A DNA stretch of 26,225 bases, taken from Emiliania huxleyi CCMP1516 (taxonomy: Eukaryota > Haptophyta > Isochrysidales > Noelaerhabdaceae). This document shows, piece by piece, positions 17,415-26,020 of this stretch (positions are counted from its first letter, which is position 1; each line of letters starts with the position of its first letter). Made by a program: the position numbers and the translations under genes. The notes below the pieces were generated by a model. It saw only the letters and a list, made by a program, of their open reading frames with translations, did no database searches and was not told the DNA's origin. The stretch lies in NCBI RefSeq assembly GCF_000372725.1, contig NW_005199770.1, positions 1,929,103-1,955,327 of the forward strand. Direction: 5' to 3'.

Positions 17415-18312
17415 CTAGGGCTTGCCGCGAACGCACGAGACGGACTTCAGCAGCGGCGACCCGCCGAGGAGGTCCTCACACCGGCCCGAGCCCGCATCCA
17501 TCATCCGCACATCGACGTACAGGGTCGAGCCAGGAGCGACACCTACGAGGACGGCTCGTGGAAGGCTTGTGGAGGGGTCCGGGCGGGACGGTCAGAGGTG
17601 GGAAATGATGAACGCCAAGGCGGCTCTTCGTCTGCGTGGGTGACAGCCCGCTGTCGCCGTACCCCAAAGCTGGAGGCACAACCAGCCGACGCCAGCCGCC
17701 CTCTCTCATACCGCGGATGCCCTGGTCGATGCCGGGCAGTAAGCGCCCCGCCGGGCTGCCAACAGTGTAGTCGATCGGCCGCGTGTCGAAGTACGACGCG
17801 TCGATGGGCATGCCGCGGTCGAAGCCGTCTGTCCAGAGCTTGAAGTGGAGGTAGGCCTTGGCGCCCTCCACCAGCTCCGGCCCCGAGCCCGCCACGACAT
17901 CGATCATCCGCACTCCGCCTGGCAGTAGCCGGCCCTCCGCCGTTCGAGACGCGAGCTCGAGGCCCATTGCGTCCTGGTTGGACAGCTTGTCGAACGTGGA
18001 GCCAAGGAGCGGAGTGTACTTGGCCACAACCTTTGCAGCCGCTCGCTCAGCCGCGACGCTCGAGCCAGGCACCTCAGCCGCCCAGGAGGCCGCCGGCGCG
18101 CCGCCAACCCACCCGGCAGCACAGCCGAGAGCGGTGCGACGCGGCAGCGAGTGCGTCAACGCGGAAGAGCAGAGGAGGAGGCCGGACATACGTTGCGGAA
18201 GTGCAGACGGTGCCGCTCGCGTTTCAGAGCGTGGCGAGGCACGCTGCGAGGGCTTGGGCTGAGCATCCGTGAAAAGAACATAGCGTGCAATCGTGTGTTT
18301 CTTTGGCGTCAT
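17415..18312 (-). CDS. FKBP-type peptidyl-prolyl isomerase, probably thylakoid lumen
   Basis: Exon 1 is 18312-17652 and exon 2 is 17542-17415. The 109-nt intron 17651-17543 has donor GCGGGC and acceptor CCTCGTAG, joining phase 1 to give GYGDS-VAPGSTLYVDV. The length is 262 residues from ATG 18312, or 221 from ATG 18189. The N-terminus carries a twin-arginine type lumen signal, SLPRRTALGCAAGWVGG, then APAASWAAEV, with an AxA-like cleavage site. The FKBP fold follows: AYLHFKLWTDG, then DYTVGSPAGRLLPGIDQGIR, GMREGGWRRLVVPPALGYGD and STLYVDVRMMDA. This class isomerises X-Pro bonds; lumenal FKBPs assist photosystem assembly in plants. Several classic active-site aromatic residues are replaced, so activity may be weak. 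A Cys-bearing tail (GRCEDLLGG, then SVSCVRGKP) ends the protein. Phased repeats lie 100-130 nt upstream. Confidence 0.85.
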
Positions 18313-18360
18313 GTTGTGTGTGCCTTCGCTTGTTAACAACGAAGTCTAGCTCAAAAAAAA

Positions 18361-18452
18361 AACAGGACCCAGTTTATCGTAAACAGGACTAATCTGGTTC
18401 GTGTTCAGCCGTGGTCTAAACTGGGTCTAAACATGGTCTAAACTGGTTCGCT
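18361..18452. promoter_or_regulatory. Phased short repeats upstream of the FKBP gene
   Basis: GGTCTAAAC occurs three times at exact 11-bp steps (18413, 18424, 18435). AACAGGAC occurs at 18361 and 18382 (21 bp apart) and CTGGTTCG at 18394 and 18443. Spacing near one or two helical turns fits a multi-site protein-binding region. It lies 50-140 nt upstream of the FKBP ATG at 18312. Confidence 0.4.
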
Positions 18453-18776
18453 TGATACCCTCATTAGAATTCTTCCAGTGGTGGCTTATGGGGCGGGCGG
18501 GCGGCGCTTCACGTGGGTTGGCGGAGGTGTTCGGGTCGGTGGTGGTGTGGAGCGCTTGCGGATCCATTTCCCTGCGATACGCAGAAAAGGTGCTTCTCCT
18601 CCTCAGAATCCGGCTTCCAAGGAGACGGAGCAACGTGTTGCCGTGCGCCTTTTATGGGTCCGAGGGAGGTGCGGTACGAAAATATCGAATGGAAAGGCCC
18701 AGGAGCGACAATGGGCCGCGGTGGTGGCTCTGGGATGGAGGAGGGGCGATAGCTGACTGAGATGAGGTGCGGGTCA

Positions 18777-18823
18777 TCCCGATGGGGGACTAGCACTAGC
18801 CGTCTTCCACATGGTCCCTCGGG
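18777..18823 (-). repeat. Dispersed repeat, also at 25525-25575
   Basis: TCCCGATGGGGGACTA, then CACTAGCCGTCTTCCACAT and GTCCCTCGGG, is shared with 25525-25575, which has a 5-bp insertion and one substitution. On the minus strand both copies encode PRD(H/N)VEDG and a stop. Confidence 0.75.
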
Positions 18824-19011
18824 TCCCTGCTGCTCCTAATCTCTTCGTTGTCACACTCGTACATCCTCCTGCTGATCTCCGCAAAGTCCTGCTCCCTCCC
18901 TCGTCTCGCCCTGCGCGTCTGCTCCGCCTCACCGTCTTCTGCCCTCTGCGTCGTCTGGCGACGGGTCCTCCATAGTCGGTCGAGGTCGCCGCCCTCCTCG
19001 TGCCTCTTCAT
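18796..19011 (-). CDS. Possible small charged protein or C-terminal exon
   Basis: The minus frame from ATG 19011 gives 71 residues: MKRHEEGGDLDRLWRTRRQ, then QDFAEISRRMYECDNEEIRS and PRDHVEDG. It is strongly charged and helix-like. It is open further upstream to 19239, so it may be the last exon of a longer gene. The end lies in a dispersed repeat, so a transposon origin is possible. No family is recognised. Between 18446 and 18776 nothing was identified. Confidence 0.35.
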   Translation of the reverse strand: MKRHEEGGDLDRLWRTRRQTTQRAEDGEAEQTRRARRGREQDFAEISRRMYECDNEEIRSSRDPRDHVEDG

Positions 19012-19137
19012 GACGATCGGCCGTCGATCCCGAAGGGTCGTCGGTTGAGCTAGGGAGCCTGGCGATGGACGCCACCGCGACCCCTCGTGGCATCTCTCTC
19101 GCCGTCGGCGAGCCGGGGGCTCGCAGACGGCCGACTT

Positions 19138-19146
19138 TCTATATAA
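19138..19146 (+). promoter_or_regulatory. TATA-like element CTATATAAC
   Basis: It lies about 270 nt upstream of the gag-like ATG at 19411, in GC-rich surroundings. A plausible core promoter for that gene; no direct evidence. Confidence 0.3.
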
Positions 19147-19410
19147 CCAGTAGGACAGCCGTGAGTGTGAATCGGATAAGGAGTTTGCGTCCGTCCACCG
19201 TCTTCGTGGACGTCTGTCCTCGTGACACCCACACCCCACACGGCCTGTTTTGCTTCTGTCGTACCGGTATCAGCCTCTCGTTAGAGCATCCGGGACGATC
19301 TTGCCATATCCATACCGCACGTGCCGGCTGCGCTCAGGGCTGCAGCAGCGCCGCTCAGGGCCACGCCGTCGCCAGGAGAGGCGGGCGGCCCGACAGGCAG
19401 CGCTTCCGGC

Positions 19411-20502
19411 ATGGTTCTGGCAGAGGTTTCGCCGTCCGGGGACGGCGGGGTGGCCGTGGGGACGGACGCGGACGCGGAGAAGATCGAGAAGTTGCTGCGA
19501 TCGGAGCGGGGCGGGACGCGTCTGACAGCTGTCGGCATTGTCGACGAGAAGATTGGTGACGTCGCTTTTGAGCTGGCAGAAGACATCCCGTTCGCGGCGC
19601 TGGAGCAGCGCCTCCTCCACCCTGATGGGTGGGAGGCGCTGGCGGGGACGCTGCTCGGGGAGCCCAGCGCGCGGGCTGGCTACCTCATCAAGAGGGACCT
19701 CCTCAAGACCTGGTGGCAGGATGCGACACCTGAGCAGCCTCCCACCAAGGCGGGCGCACCGACGCGCTCGGCGGGCGCCTCAGTAGTGGCGAGCTCGCAG
19801 CCGGCCACGAAACCGGCGGCGATTCTGAGTGCCAAGTACGCCACCGAGCTCGAGGGGCAGGGACTCGACGAGCCGGGTGCGCTCGCCCTTAGCATTACCC
19901 TAGAAATCGGAGGGGTAGTGTCGGCAGAGGAGGCGTTGGCACTGGACGGGGCAAAGTACGGCACGTCGCCTGGCCTGGTCAGCAAGGTACGGAAGATGCG
20001 GGAGGATGGAGCAAGCCTTTGCCAGGCCCTCAAAGGCGGACGCCGCGCAGTGCTCGAGCACTGCCGCCGTCTGGAGCAGGACTACATTGAACGGGGCATG
20101 CAGACAGAGGCCTCGCTGATGCTCAGCCTGCGGTCTGGACTCATGGAGTTCAATGACGAGAAGATCCTCCTCACCTACTTCCAGCGGTACCTCCGCAAGT
20201 ACTCCGGGCGCGGCCTGCCGAGCCTGCCCGTCGACAAGGAGCTCCGCGACGACGTCTTCCGCGAGCAGGAGAAGTCTACGGAGTCGCTCAAGAAGGAGAT
20301 CGAGGACATCGGGAAGCGGCTCGCCAAGGCGGAGGCGGTGGCGGCAGAGGCCAAGGCCAAGGCGGCGGCGGCCGAGGAGGCGGCGAAGCGGACGGGCAAG
20401 TCCAACGTCAAGACCTGCTACTGGTGCGGCGAGGAGGGGCACGTCAAGCCTGATTGCCCCGTCTTCAAAGCCGATTTGCCGAAGGTCAAGAAGGGCAACT
20501 GA
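19411..20502 (+). CDS. Gag-like protein with CCHC zinc knuckle
   Basis: The frame opens after a TAG near 19282; the first in-frame ATG is 19411, giving 363 residues. The middle is helical and charged (AELAEDIPFAALEQ-like pattern, then KYGTSPGLVSKVRKMREDG and LLTYFQRYLRKYSGRGLPSL). A coiled coil EKSTESLKKEIEDIGKRLAK with an Ala/Lys stretch precedes the zinc knuckle C336-x2-C339-x4-H344-x4-C349 (CYWCGEEGHVKPDC), and a basic tail ends KVKKGN. The CX2CX4HX4C knuckle at the C-terminus after a helical body is the layout of retrotransposon Gag, which coats element RNA. No protease, reverse transcriptase or integrase follows and no LTR pair was found, so it is a solo gag remnant, a domesticated gag or an ORF1-type protein. 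Confidence 0.62.
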   Translation: MVLAEVSPSGDGGVAVGTDADAEKIEKLLRSERGGTRLTAVGIVDEKIGDVAFELAEDIPFAALEQRLLHPDGWEALAGTLLGEPSARAGYLIKRDLLKTWWQDATPEQPPTKAGAPTRSAGASVVASSQPATKPAAILSAKYATELEGQGLDEPGALALSITLEIGGVVSAEEALALDGAKYGTSPGLVSKVRKMREDGASLCQALKGGRRAVLEHCRRLEQDYIERGMQTEASLMLSLRSGLMEFNDEKILLTYFQRYLRKYSGRGLPSLPVDKELRDDVFREQEKSTESLKKEIEDIGKRLAKAEAVAAEAKAKAAAAEEAAKRTGKSNVKTCYWCGEEGHVKPDCPVFKADLPKVKKGN

Positions 20503-20601
20503 TGCCCTCGGGGCCTAGCCCCGCCGACCTGCCTCGCTCGCACCGCGTGACCCTCACGCACCGCGGGCGGGGCTCGGGACGGTGAGGCGCCCCACCGCGC
20601 C

Positions 20602-22059
20602 GTGGCTGCCCGGGCTTATGAAGAGAGAGCCGACGCCCGTAACAGGGTGGCTTCTTCTCTGATCCCCGCCCGGGCAGCCCGGCGTTTTTCTGTGTTTCCA
20701 CCTCACAGAGGTGGTGGCGCCTCTCCTCCCCCACACCAGGGCGAGGCAGGCGTCTCCTCCCCTGGTTGTGGTCGTGTGTTTGGTGCGTCGTCTGTGGTAG
20801 TCGTTCGTCCCAGTGACAGAGTTTTGGAGTCAGCGCTGAGTCCGGTTGTCTCAACTCGTACTGTGGACGATGGTCCGGCCCCGGCGGAAGCCGAGGGCGA
20901 GGAGGAGAATCGGCGGGCGAATATCGACTGGGCGAGCTGCCCAGCCATCGCCGACTCGGCCCCGCCGAAACGGCCAGCCCTCTCTCAGCTCGTTTTGGGA
21001 TGCAGTCAGCTCCACGCACCTCGAGGCGTCGCGAGCCGGCCACCGGCCGCGCCGCCCCCCAGCGGTGTGGCGGGCATCTCAGCCACGAGTGGCGAGCGGG
21101 CAGACGAGGAGGCAATCGGCGACGGCGGGAGCCGCCGCCTTCAAGAGCAGAGCGCGTGGGCCGGGATCGGCCTCGCCGCCGACGAGAGAGCCGTGGCAGC
21201 TGCTGGGCTCATTTTGTCGCAGTGGCGGCGCTCGGTGACGCTCCGGACGGAGCGGGTTGGTGCGCTCCGGACGGAGCGTGGGGGAGCCGGACGGCTCCTG
21301 GATCGGGCAGCCGGACGGCTGCCAGGTGACTGCGCGCTGGCCGGGATCGGCCTCGCCGCCGACGAGAGAGCCGTGGCTGCCGCTGGGCTCATCCGTTCCC
21401 GGTGGCAGCGCTGGGCGACGCTCCGGACGGAGCGAGCTGAGGCGCTCCGGACGGGGCGTGGGGGAGCCGGACGGCTCCCAAATCGGGCAGCCGGACGGCT
21501 GCCAGGTGACTGCGCGCTGGCCGGGATCGGCCTCGCCGCCGACGAGAGAGCCGTAGCAGCCGCTGGGCTCATCCGTTCCCGGTGGCAGCGCTGGATGACG
21601 CTCCGAACGGAGCGAGCTGAGGCGCTCCGGACGGGGCGGGGGGGAGCCGTACGGCTCCCAGATTGGGCAGCCGGACGGCCGCCAGGCGACTCCATGAGTG
21701 CGGAAGCGTGGGCCAGAGGCGGCGCGAGCTTCGCCGACGTCGACCGACCAGAGCTGGACAGCGTGGTGCGCGCTCGCGCCGCCGGGCTCCTGCAACGACG
21801 CTGGAGGAGCAGAGGGCCGACCGGGACCGGGCGGGCGCCCGGGATCGGTTGCGGTAGGGAGCGCCTCCTCGCGGAGCCGCTCCGGACATGGGTGACTCGC
21901 CTCGTCGTCTCCGCCCAACGTCGATGGCGGCGCCACGGCACTGGCTGCGCCGCGCTCCCGCACCCGTCGACGAAGCTCCCCCCGCGGAAGACCGCGCGTA
22001 GCCACGCCTTGACGATCGAGATGGGCGCGCCTGAAGCTCGCCCACCTACTGCCCCTGAG
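20602..22059 (+). CDS. Protein with three 60-residue IQ-like repeats
   Basis: The open frame follows the gag-like gene in the same reading frame after stops at 20500 and 20548; the exact start is unknown (the first codon is GTG; in-frame ATGs lie at 21694 and 22021). The N-part (VVVVRPSDRVLESALSPVVS) is unrecognised. From 21161, three 180-bp units encode AGIGLAADERAVAAAGLI, then RSRWQRWATLRTER and Gly/Arg-rich GRGGAGRLP. The AAGLIxxxWxRW helices resemble degenerate IQ motifs, and two further diverged units follow (AAGLLQRRWRSR and VVSAQRRWRRHG). Calmodulin-type binding would be the natural guess but is unproven. The frame runs on without a stop into F-box/RCC1 gene 2. It may be an independent gene, the 3' part of the gag-like element, or an N-terminal extension. 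Confidence 0.5.
21161..21700 (+). repeat. Three exact-length 180-bp tandem repeats
   Basis: CCGGGATCGGCCTCGCCGCC begins units at 21161, 21341 and 21521. Differences between units are mostly substitutions. The length is 60 codons, preserving the frame through all three. Confidence 0.95.
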
Positions 22060-22116
22060 ACACACACACACACACACACACACCCAGTGTTGTGCGCGCG
22101 GTGTAAAATTCTTTTT
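22060..22116 (+). promoter_or_regulatory. (CA)12 tract and promoter block of F-box/RCC1 gene 2
   Basis: The CA microsatellite (22060-22083) abuts CCAGTGTTGTGCG (22084-22096). TGTAAAATTCTTTTT follows (ends 22116), with ATATATAC at 22123-22130 and an ATG at 22137. The two strings match the block upstream of gene 1. Confidence 0.55.
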
Positions 22117-22136
22117 CTCGGGATATATACGTGTAG

Positions 22137-23607
22137 ATGTCCAAACCCGCCGCGCCGCCGCTCGCGCCGCCTCGCCGCCCCCGCCTCCACCTTCACCGCC
22201 CCCTCGCCGATCACGCCGCCGCCCATCCGCCTCCTCGACCTCCCCTCAGAGCTCCTCGCGCGCGCCCTCTCTCGCTGCGAAAGCCCCGTCGACATCGCTC
22301 GCGTCGAGGCCGTCTCGCTGCTCTTTCACGTCTCGCTCGCGGTGGAGGCCATCTGCTTGTGGGCGCAAGAGCGCGGCTTCGAGCTGCCGGCGCAGCCAGA
22401 AGGTGAGGGCTGCGCCGTGCGGTGGCTGTGCTTCGCTGCGCTGCTGTGCGAGTCCAACCCGCCGGCGAGGGCGGCATCAGGCGAAACGCACAGCGTCTTC
22501 ATCGACGGCGAGGGGCGGCTCTCGTCGTGCGGGTCAGCGGCAACGGAGGGCGAGGAGGAGGACGACGACGAGGAGGAGGAGTTTCCAGGCCTTCTCGGCC
22601 ACGGCGAGGGCGTGACGCAGCTCAACACGCCGACCCGCCTCCCCTCGACGCTGGGCGGCGAGCGCGCCGTGAGTGTTTCGGCTGGATCCGAGCACAGCCT
22701 TGCCCCTACCGCCGACGGCGGCGTCTGGAGCTGGGGCTTTAATGGATGGAGTGGCCGGTTGGGCCACGGCGGCCAGCAGCCCCAGTGGCAGCCGAAGAAG
22801 ATCGAGGCCTTTGCTGGGCAGCGCGTCGTTGCTGTGTCGGCTGGAGGCACCCACAGCCTCGCCCTCACCGCCGACGGCGCGCTCTGGAGCTGGGGCAATG
22901 ACTACCCTGGCCAGCTAGGCCACGGCGACCAGCAGGACCAGTGGCTGCCCAAGAAGATCGAGGCGTTGGCTGACCAGCGCGTCGTCGCTGTCTCGGCTGG
23001 AGGCATGCACAGCCTCGCCCTCACCGCCGACGGAGCCGTCTGGAGCTGGGGCGAAGGAAACTTTGGCCAGCTGGGCCACGGCGGCCAGCAGCGCGAGCTG
23101 CTGCCCAAGCAGGTCGAGGCCTTGGCTGGGCAGCGCGTCATCGCTGTCTCGGCTGGATATCGCCACAGCCTCGCCATCACCGCCGACAACGTTGTCTGGA
23201 GCTGGGGCGCAGGATTCTTTGGCAAGCTGGGCCACGGCGGCCAGCACACCCAGCTGCTGCCCAAGAAGGTTGAGGCCTTGGCGGGGCGGCGCGTCGTCGC
23301 TGTCTCGGCAGCGTACAGCCACAGCCTCGCCCTCACCGCCGACGGAGCCGTCTGGAGCTGGGGCTCGGGAAGCTTAGGCCGGTTGGGCCACGGTGACGAT
23401 CAGAACCAGCTGCTGCCGAAGAAGATCGAGGCCTTGGCTGGGCAGCGCGCCGTCGCTGTGTCCGCGGGACGCGATCACAGCATCGCCCTCACCGCCGGTG
23501 CCGTCCTTACCTGGGGCAAAGGCAAGCGCGGCTGCCTTGGCCACGGAGAGGACCTGTCGAACCAGCTGCTGCCCAAGAAGATCGAGGTGTGGGCGCCGGG
23601 GCAGTGA
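22137..23607 (+). CDS. F-box and seven-bladed RCC1-repeat protein 2
   Basis: A paralogue of the gene at 8313-9704. The F-box-like part reads LLDLPSELLARALSRCE, then VSLLFHVSLAV. Seven RCC1 units follow (HSVFIDG, then six HSL/HSI units), ending GCLGHGEDLSNQLLPKK and VWAPGQ. Blade 1 has an acidic insertion (EGEEEDDDEEEEF) that gene 1 lacks. The expected ATG at 22137, at the position of gene 1's start, is 91 nt from the first F-box codon and therefore out of frame by one. The F-box frame is instead open upstream into the repeat ORF, with in-frame ATGs at 22021 and 21694. So either an indel broke the N-terminus, or translation starts further upstream. The role is inferred as for gene 1: SCF-type substrate recognition. 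Confidence 0.83.
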
Positions 23608-24850
23608 GCAGGAGGGTGTGGGTGCGGGCGGCGAGGAGCATTAGGTCCCGTCTGGTACTCGCGAGCTGCGCCGCCGGCGCGGCGAGCAATGCGCGTTTGC
23701 ACATTCTTTTGACGTGCATAGAGTGCACAGCCACAACGCGCTGCGCGTAGACACGTGGCGTCCTCTTTATGTCAATTGCATGAGGTCATGACCCTCGCCT
23801 CTGCCACGTCAGCACAGCCGGTCCAGGTCGGCCGGCTAGCAGGGGCTTTCGGGCACAACCACTTCTTGTGTATACACAAGCGAACTTGGAGCACTTGGAG
23901 TGCAGTCCTCAACCTCACATCTAGGGCCGGGGGGCTATAAGAAGCGCACCCAGCGGGCCGGATGATCGATATCGGGTTACGGGCTAGAGAGCCCTAGCGA
24001 ACGATTAGTTTTTCCATTAATTAGACGGCAGAGCCGAGAGACTGAACATGGTGACTAGTTGCAAATACGGGTGCTGTGATATAATGACCACCTTTGATCT
24101 CTTTTTGTCCGTGTTGCTCCCAGCGCCTTCGCCCGCGCTCCCTGAGGCCATGGCTGGTGCTACCAGTATGGAGGGCTACCTGGCTACCGCGAGAGCGACC
24201 CAACTCGTCGACATCGTCCGATGATGGTGCCTCAAAGTCAGCCTCCGGAGGCTATCGTGGGGTCGAGCCGGCGGTGGCCGTGACATGTGGTTCCACCACT
24301 CCTCGCAGGCTTTGCCTCTGACCGCCACTGTTCCCGGGCTGCCCAATGGGATGAAAAGGAAGGCTGGGCGAGCGTATAGAAGCGTGCTCGACCTCGTCGT
24401 GTGGCAACCTGCACGGCAGCGCTGGCAGGCGCGATGAGCGTCGTGCCACCTGACCCGAGACGGGCATAGGGTCGCAGGCGTCGTACCGAGCGCGTCGAGA
24501 CCGTGTGTCCTGATGCGCTCTGCACGGGTGAGTCACGTCGGCGTCAAAGGAGCGACGTGTGACCTGTCAGAGCTTGATCTCCGATCTCAGCGACGTCGAG
24601 TCGCCTTCGGTGGCGACAGCTAGGATGCATCTCCTCCGTCGTTTTTCGCGCTATGGCCCTGGGAAGCTGGCGCCGCACGCAGGCTGACCTTGTGTATGCG
24701 GCGAACGCTTGAAAATGGGTGCTCCACGTCACTTTTTGGAGTAGATCGTGCCGAGCTGGCCGTGACAGCGTTTTTCGGGCGTCTATTCGGTGCTCTGCAC
24801 GTTAGCTGTCGCCGGTGGGTGTCCGGTGGGTCAGTGAGAGCTCCTCGTCT
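23608..24850. other. Long intergenic stretch, no supported gene
   Basis: GC content drops locally (24000-24100 is AT-richer). CTTGGAGCACTTGGAGTG at 23885 repeats a string at 7690. No frame with a recognisable domain, no tRNA and no clear repeat structure was seen. Confidence 0.5.
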
Positions 24851-25063
24851 CTAGAGGCCGCCTGGTGGCCTCCGAGCGCCAGCCGAAGCAACCCTCGTCG
24901 TGCCCCGACACCCCCCCGACTCATGCTGTGCCGCTCTTGCCTGTGTGGCCGCTGACGGCGGGCACCCCGTGCGCGGCTGCGCCGCAAACTCGTCACTGCC
25001 GTCGTCACACCTGTCCACAACTCCACATCGACCCGCCCATTGCAGTGGTGGCGCAAATCTCAC
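24851..25063 (-). other. Weak LDL-receptor class A-like fragment
   Basis: A minus frame reads PLQWAGRCGVVDRCDDGSDE, then FAAQPRTGCP. The CxDGSDE calcium-binding signature and an upstream Trp fit part of an LDLa module (normally about 40 residues with six cysteines), but the first cysteines are absent and spacing is off by a few residues. It could be an exon of a secreted or surface protein with the N-part of the module in another exon, or chance. Confidence 0.25.
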
Positions 25064-25524
25064 TCACTGCTCAACTGCTTATTACACACACCTCAGCTCA
25101 TCTCCTTTTTGACTTCATCACTTTAATTGTAGGTTGGGCTTCCGGATGAGAAGTATAACGCAGCGTGGTACGGCAACCAGCGGCGGAATTTGGTACTAAG
25201 ACACGGCACGACAACGTATCGGGATTAGATCCGGCTATCCATCCTTGCAGTGGTTGGCTACCAGATCGAGCCCGACTTGGCTGATGCCGTGCCGAACGAA
25301 GTCTTTTTTCGAGGGGCGGCCGCCGTTCTCTTTTGGTGGGCGGCGAAAGGGGAGGGAGGGAGGGAGTGTGGAGGGAGGGAGGAGGGGGGTTGAGAGATCA
25401 ATAAATGAATAAGAAAACGGATGCCTCTACTGTGAGATGGGTAAAAAGGAACAGGTCCCCGCCCATGCGATCTTTGTAAAGGGTTCTTTGTGGGTCCGTG
25501 GTCGGCGACTAGCCGGGGTCGTCC
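25064..25524. other. Intergenic region with G-rich purine tract
   Basis: 25349-25391 is an uninterrupted-looking purine tract with (GGGA)n and GGGGGG runs, able to form a G-quadruplex or triplex. It is followed by AATAAATGAATAAG. No gene was supported in this stretch. Confidence 0.6.
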
Positions 25525-25575
25525 TCCCGATGGGGGACTATAGCGCACTAGCCGTCTTCCACATTGTCCCTCGGG
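25525..25575 (-). repeat. Dispersed repeat, second copy
   Basis: See the copy at 18777-18823. Here the 5-bp string TAGCG is inserted and the minus frame ends PRDNVEDG. Flanking sequence on both sides is unrelated to the first copy. Confidence 0.75.
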
Positions 25576-25576
25576 C

Positions 25577-26020
25577 CCCCGGACGTCGAGGTGGAGCCGT
25601 GGGACGAGCCCGACGAGGGCGAGAAGCTGCGCGCCTCCGCGCTGCCTGCCGGCTACGAGGGAGGCGCTCTCGCGCTTCCGGCCGCATACTCTCGTCCCGG
25701 CCGAGCAGCTGCTGCCCCTCGCCGAGTTCACGTCCAAGAACGAGTTCCTGCATCAGGCGCAGCGGCGCTTCACGACGGTGGTCCACAACAGGAACTGGCG
25801 CGACCTCGCCGTGGAGTTGGCCGAGGAGGGCTCTCCAAGGGATCGCGGTCCGCTCCTCGTGGCAAGAAGGGCAAGGCGCGTGCCGAGGGCAGGGAGCGGG
25901 CGAGGCACGCGGCCTGGCGGGAGGTATGGCGGTCCGCTTCGTGGCGGTGTCTGAGAGCCAGGATGGCGCCGGCGCCTTCCTCAACGCCACCCCCATGCGG
26001 GATGACATGCGAATGGAGAC
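25577..26020 (+). pseudogene. Degenerate frame, possibly retroelement-derived
   Basis: Coding-like sequence moves through three frames. Frame 1 reads PPDVEVEPWDEPDEGEKLRA (25577-25690). Frame 2 reads LVPAEQLLPLAEFTSKNEFL, then QRRFTTVVHNRNWRDLAVEL (about 25691-25836). Frame 1 again reads LSKGSRSAPRGKKGKARAEG. Frame 3 reads FVAVSESQDGAGAFLNATPM, then RDDMRMETW (about 25938-26025). A GCGAGG donor with a GAGAGCCAG acceptor could join the last two, but no splice fixes the first shift. The DGAGAFLNATP block resembles the C-terminal region of retrotransposon-type proteins in algae, from memory only. It starts in the dispersed repeat shared with 18777. Beyond 26025 nothing was recognised. Confidence 0.4.

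Noticed and set aside
21141..22295. 384-residue minus-strand frame
   Set aside because: Antisense to the 180-bp repeats; the sense strand has helix-like, frame-keeping repeat units.
18777..25575. Pair of direct repeats as LTRs around the gag-like gene
   Set aside because: Only about 46 bp are shared, there is no TG...CA border and no primer binding site, and a full cellular-type F-box/RCC1 gene lies between.
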